Program-made: the position numbers and the translations under genes | Notes under the pieces: model-generated | Told to the model about the DNA's origin: nothing | Seen by the model: only the letters and a program-made list of their open reading frames with translations | The model's database searches: none | DNA from: Nitratidesulfovibrio sp. | GTDB taxonomy: Bacteria; Desulfobacterota; Desulfovibrionia; Desulfovibrionales; Desulfovibrionaceae | Length of the DNA stretch: 64,000 bases | NCBI RefSeq assembly: GCF_040373385.1 | Contig: NZ_JBDXXH010000002.1 | Span: forward strand, 248,001-312,000 | Reading direction: 5' to 3' | Part shown: positions 60,450 to 64,000 of the stretch, one piece after another | Layout: each line of letters starts with the position of its first letter | How positions within the stretch are numbered: position 1 is the first letter of the stretch

Positions 60450-63380
60450 ATGTCCGCATCTCTTCCTTTCGACGCTTCGGCACATCCCGCCGTCCACCCG
60501 CTCGTCCACCCGCTCGTCCAGCTGCTGGCCACCGGCACGGTGCTGCCGGGCGCACCGGCAGTGCCCCCCCTTCCGGTGGACGCCGAACTGCCGCGCCTGC
60601 TGCGCGCGCTGTCCGAGGGCGCGCGCGCGGTGTTGCAGGCTCCCCCTGGCGCGGGCAAGACCACCCGCGTGCCGCTGGCCCTGCTGGCGGCCCCGTGGCT
60701 GGAAGGGCGCAAGGTGGTGCTGCTGGAGCCCCGGCGACTGGCCGCGCGGGCTGCGGCCCGGCGCATGGCCGCCACCCTGGGCGAGGCGGTGGGCGACACC
60801 GTGGGCTACCGCATGCGTCTGGATACCCGCGTCGGGCCGCGCACTCGGGTGGAAGTCGTAACCGAAGGCGTGCTGACGCGCATGCTCCAGACCGACCCGG
60901 AACTGGCCGACGTGGGGTGCGTGATCTTTGACGAATTTCACGAACGCAGCCTGCACGCGGACCTTGGCCTTGCCCTGTGCCTGGACTGTCAGGAAGGGCT
61001 GCGGCCGGACCTGCGGCTGGTGGTCATGTCGGCCACGCTGGACTGCGGCCCGGTGGCAACGCTGCTGGAGGGTTGTCCGGTCATTGAAAGCGCGGGGCGC
61101 GCCTTTCCGGTGGATACCCGCCACCTGCCGCCCGCGCGCAACTGGCTGCCCTACGAGACTACGCCGCCAGGCGTGCTGGAGGACGCGGTGGCCGACGCCG
61201 TACGCCGCGCCCTGCACGAGGAGCCGGGCAGCCTGCTGGTGTTCCTGCCGGGGGCCGGGGAAATCCGGCGTACGGCGGAAAGGCTGGCGAGGCTGGCAGA
61301 CACGCCGCACGCCCCGGTAGCCGTGCATGCCCTGTACGGCGATCTGGCCCCGGAACTTCAGGACGCGGCCATAGCCCCCGCGCTGTCCGGTACGCGCAAG
61401 GTGGTGCTGGCCACGGCCATAGCCGAGACCAGCCTGACCATCGACGGCGTGCGGGTGGTCATCGACGCCGGTCTTGCGCGGGTGCCGCGCTTTGATCCGC
61501 GTTCCGGCATGTCGCGCCTTGTGACCGAACGGGTGTCGCTGGCCGGGGCGGACCAGCGCCGGGGCCGCGCCGGACGCACCGGGCCGGGCGTGTGCTGGCG
61601 GCTGTGGCGCGAGGGCGAGGAAGCAACGCTGCGCCCCTTTGCCCGCCCGGAGATTCTGGATGCCGACCTTGCCCCGCTGCTGCTGGAACTGGCCCAGTGG
61701 GGCGTGCCGGAGGCCTCGGCCCTGCGCTGGCTGGATGGGCCGCCGCAGGCCAACCTGACCCAGGCGCGCGAGTTGTTGACCCTGCTGGGCGCGCTGGACG
61801 CGGCAGGGCGCATCACACCGCATGGCAGGCGGGTGGCCGTGCTGCCGTTGCATCCGCGTCTGGCGCACATGGTGGTGCGGGCCGGGGAACTGAGGCTTGG
61901 CGCCACGGCCTGCTGCGTGGCGGCCCTGCTGGAGGAGCGCGACCCGTTGCGCGATGCCGGGGCGGACCTGCGGCAGCGTGTGGCCCTGCTGGCCGGGGAC
62001 GGGTGTGGCGCAGGCAACGGCCCCATGCTGACCCGTCTGCGCGAGGCTGCCCGCCAGGTGGCCCGGCTGGCCGGTGTGGACCTTGGTGCTGCCGGAAGCC
62101 GGGGGAAGGCGGCACGGCAGGGCGCGCGGCCCGACCCGGAGGCCACCGGCGAGGTGCTGGCCCTGGCCTATCCGGACCGGGTGGCCGAGGGGCGCGGGCA
62201 GGGACTGTTCCGCCTGTCCTGCGGGCGCGGGGCCTATCTGCCGCCGGAAGACCCGCTGTCGCGCGAATCCTTTCTGGCCGTGGGCGACATGGACGGCGAC
62301 GCGGCGCGCGGGCGCATCCGGCGATGCGCGCCGCTGTCGCGGCAGCACATCGAGGAGGCGTTCGCCGCATCCATCGTTGCGGGGGCCTTCGTGGTCTGGG
62401 ATGACCGGGCCGAGGCCGTGGCCGCGCGACGGCAGCGGCGGCTGGGCGCGCTGGTGCTGGACGACGCCCCGCACGACGCGGCGGACCCGGAGGCGGTGAC
62501 GGCGGCGGTGGTGGCGGGTATCCGTTCCATCGGGCTGCAGTGCCTGCCGTGGACGCCGGAACTGGAGCAATGGCGCGCGCGGGTGGCCTTGCTGCGCGGG
62601 CTGGAAGCGGGTGCAGCGGGGGGCGAACCGGGCAGGACAGCGGAAGTGGGGGAGCCAGGGCGGACGTTGGGAGCGGGCGCAGCGGGCCGGACAGCGGATG
62701 ATGCGCCGCCCGCGCCATCCTTTCCGGGCGAGTCTGCCAGTCCGAACGAGTCTGCCAGTATGGACCTGCTTATCTGTCCGCACCTGTCCATCTGGCCTGA
62801 CGTGTCCGATGGGGCCCTGCTGGCCGGGCTGGAGCACTGGCTGGCGCCGTATCTGTCCGGCATTACCCGGCGTACGCAGTTTTCGCGCATCGACCTTGCG
62901 GGCGCGCTGGCGGCCCTGCTGCCGTGGGAACTGACGCGGCGGCTGGACGCCGAGGCCCCGGAACGCATCGAGGTGCCGTCCGGCTCGCAGGTGCTGGTGG
63001 ATTACGCGGCGGAAGGCGGCCCGGTGCTGGCGGTGAAGTTGCAGGAAATGTTCGGCGCGCGGGAAACGCCCCGCGTGGGCGGGGGGCGCGTGCCGGTGGT
63101 GGTGCACCTGCTGTCGCCCGCCGGGCGACCATTGCAGGTCACGCGGGACCTGGCCGGATTCTGGCGCACGGGGTATCCTGCGGTGCGGGCGGAGATGCGG
63201 GGCCGCTACCCCAAGCACCCCTGGCCGGAAGACCCGTTGGCCGCACCACCCACCCGGCTGACCACGCGGCGCATGCAGCAGGCAGCCACGGCGGGCGCAG
63301 CGCCGGGAAATGGCGGCGGCAACACCAGCGGGAAGGATGGCGGAATTGGCGGCGGCAAGGGCGGGGGACGCACCCGCTGA
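60450..63380 (+). CDS. hrpB: ATP-dependent helicase HrpB
   Basis: 976 residues, longer than the usual 800-850. Walker A APPGAGKTTR, the DEFHER box, VMSATLD, then TAIAETSLTIDGVRVVIDAG and QRRGRAGRTGPG are DEAH-family motifs, and the C-terminal domain reads SRIDLAGALAALLPWEL, as in HrpB. Extra length comes from a repeat-rich insert (about residues 725-775, with GEPGRT repeated and NESAS repeated) and a glycine-rich tail (GNGGGNTSGKDGGIGGGKGG). It is probably an RNA helicase; the role in bacteria is not settled. Confidence 0.93.
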   Translation: MSASLPFDASAHPAVHPLVHPLVQLLATGTVLPGAPAVPPLPVDAELPRLLRALSEGARAVLQAPPGAGKTTRVPLALLAAPWLEGRKVVLLEPRRLAARAAARRMAATLGEAVGDTVGYRMRLDTRVGPRTRVEVVTEGVLTRMLQTDPELADVGCVIFDEFHERSLHADLGLALCLDCQEGLRPDLRLVVMSATLDCGPVATLLEGCPVIESAGRAFPVDTRHLPPARNWLPYETTPPGVLEDAVADAVRRALHEEPGSLLVFLPGAGEIRRTAERLARLADTPHAPVAVHALYGDLAPELQDAAIAPALSGTRKVVLATAIAETSLTIDGVRVVIDAGLARVPRFDPRSGMSRLVTERVSLAGADQRRGRAGRTGPGVCWRLWREGEEATLRPFARPEILDADLAPLLLELAQWGVPEASALRWLDGPPQANLTQARELLTLLGALDAAGRITPHGRRVAVLPLHPRLAHMVVRAGELRLGATACCVAALLEERDPLRDAGADLRQRVALLAGDGCGAGNGPMLTRLREAARQVARLAGVDLGAAGSRGKAARQGARPDPEATGEVLALAYPDRVAEGRGQGLFRLSCGRGAYLPPEDPLSRESFLAVGDMDGDAARGRIRRCAPLSRQHIEEAFAASIVAGAFVVWDDRAEAVAARRQRRLGALVLDDAPHDAADPEAVTAAVVAGIRSIGLQCLPWTPELEQWRARVALLRGLEAGAAGGEPGRTAEVGEPGRTLGAGAAGRTADDAPPAPSFPGESASPNESASMDLLICPHLSIWPDVSDGALLAGLEHWLAPYLSGITRRTQFSRIDLAGALAALLPWELTRRLDAEAPERIEVPSGSQVLVDYAAEGGPVLAVKLQEMFGARETPRVGGGRVPVVVHLLSPAGRPLQVTRDLAGFWRTGYPAVRAEMRGRYPKHPWPEDPLAAPPTRLTTRRMQQAATAGAAPGNGGGNTSGKDGGIGGGKGGGRTR

Positions 63381-63608
63381 CGGCTGGCGCCGTTGGGTGT
63401 GCACGATTTTTCGCGGGAGACAGGAATTCGCATGTCCTTGGGGACGGCCTGGGCGATGCTGCGGGGCGCTTTTGCCCGCATGCCTGGGTTCGGCCCCGGC
63501 AGGGCGCTGCCCAATATCGGTAGTATCGCGCAGCAGGCCCGACTGACGCTTCCCGGTTGCCCAGACAGGCGTGGGTCTGCTATCGCCGGAAAAAAGGAGA
63601 CACACGAG

Positions 63609-64000
63609 ATGACGCATCAACGCCGCGCGCGGTCCGCACCGGATGCCGGGCCTGCCCGCAGGTCGGCCTTTCGTCCGGGACGATGGTCGAACCTGTCGCC
63701 CGTCCCGCTGCTGATCCTGTTGCTGGCGGCCCTGCTGGCGGGCGGCTGCGGCCCCAAGCGGTCCATCACCGGCTTTCCCGGCGAATCCACGCAGGAAGCC
63801 CGGCCCGCACCGCAACAGGCCGAACCGCAGCGGCCCCGCACCGTCACCCTGAGCACGCCGTATGATTCCAAGGAGGCGCGCCGCAAGCTGGCCCCCGGCA
63901 AGAACAGCATCCGGGGAACGGCCACGGCCAAAACGCCCGGCGGCGAGGTGGCCACCTGTGCGGGCAAGCCGGTGACGCTGGTGCCGGTGACGGCCTATTC
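63609..64000 (+). CDS. Lipoprotein, N-terminal part (gene runs off the window)
   Basis: About 130 residues visible. A basic N-terminus and hydrophobic segment end in LLAGGCG, a lipobox. The mature part has a Pro/Gln-rich linker (EARPAPQQAEPQRP) and then NSIRGTATAKTPGGEVATCA, which looks like a carboxypeptidase-regulatory-like beta-sandwich. AAGGAG lies ahead of the ATG. The rest is outside the window. Confidence 0.78.
   Translation, partial: MTHQRRARSAPDAGPARRSAFRPGRWSNLSPVPLLILLLAALLAGGCGPKRSITGFPGESTQEARPAPQQAEPQRPRTVTLSTPYDSKEARRKLAPGKNSIRGTATAKTPGGEVATCAGKPVTLVPVTAY

Noticed and set aside
59517..63815. Open frame of over 1400 codons on the reverse strand across hrpB
   Set aside because: No motif, Arg/Gln/His/Gly-rich, and covers hrpB plus two other well-supported genes; it is a shadow of high GC.

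Overview
The window is GC-rich chromosomal DNA from what looks like a sulfate-reducing deltaproteobacterium of the Desulfovibrio / Nitratidesulfovibrio group. This is inferred from gene content and codon use: a cytoplasmic-type CbiK cobaltochelatase, a two-gene 2-oxoacid:ferredoxin oxidoreductase, class II fructose bisphosphatase, paired YeeE/YedE-like proteins and a HesB-like selenoprotein. I could not run any database search.

Layout. 1-13 kb: a partial HAD phosphatase, a secreted DUF3179 protein, galE, a two-gene RND efflux system, then a leftward envelope cluster (rfbB, rfbD, a gate-domain membrane protein, lpxB). 13-20 kb: cbiK, an unknown exported protein, tatA, a three-gene unit (degenerate oxidoreductase-rhodanese, an 11-cysteine protein, an unknown protein) and a HAD hydrolase. 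20-25 kb: YggT, DivIVA-like, DUF167 and DUF465 proteins running into ilvB-ilvN-ilvC. 25-30 kb: a MarR/4Fe-4S pair with a palindromic operator, an FMN reductase, two HesB-like proteins (one needs an in-frame UGA read as selenocysteine, its paralogue has serine there) and pyrR. 30-38 kb: a flippase-like membrane protein, a DUF4910 peptidase-like protein, tRNA-Ser(CGA), an isolated AT-rich gene for a GHKL ATPase with a probable PD-(D/E)XK nuclease end, tadA and a LOG-family gene. 38-48 kb: a beta-CASP ribonuclease-like protein, rsmD, coaD with a glycine-rich tail, miaA, two YeeE-like proteins, an MltC-like transglycosylase and an OmpH-like lipoprotein. 47-64 kb: two solute-binding paralogues, three tRNA-Arg(ACG) genes, a PAPS-reductase-like protein, a dual-CXXC protein, ferritin, korAB, a DsrE-like protein, glpX, purU, a lysine-rich exported protein, hrpB and a partial lipoprotein.

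Three things stand out. (1) A dispersed non-coding repeat family (12504-12712, 40724-40851, 42202-42450, with a reduced copy at 55073-55128 and a possible relative at 19099-19131). Its copies differ in sequence but keep the same nested stems through compensatory changes. (2) The stand-alone, compositionally foreign GHKL ATPase/nuclease gene at 35140-37245 between tRNA-Ser and tadA, a candidate single-gene defence system. (3) The HesB-like selenoprotein at 28411-28734, which a normal gene caller would miss or break, next to a Ser-for-Sec paralogue.

Most genes are ordinary housekeeping genes in short operons closed by clear hairpin terminators. All calls rest on reading motifs by eye.
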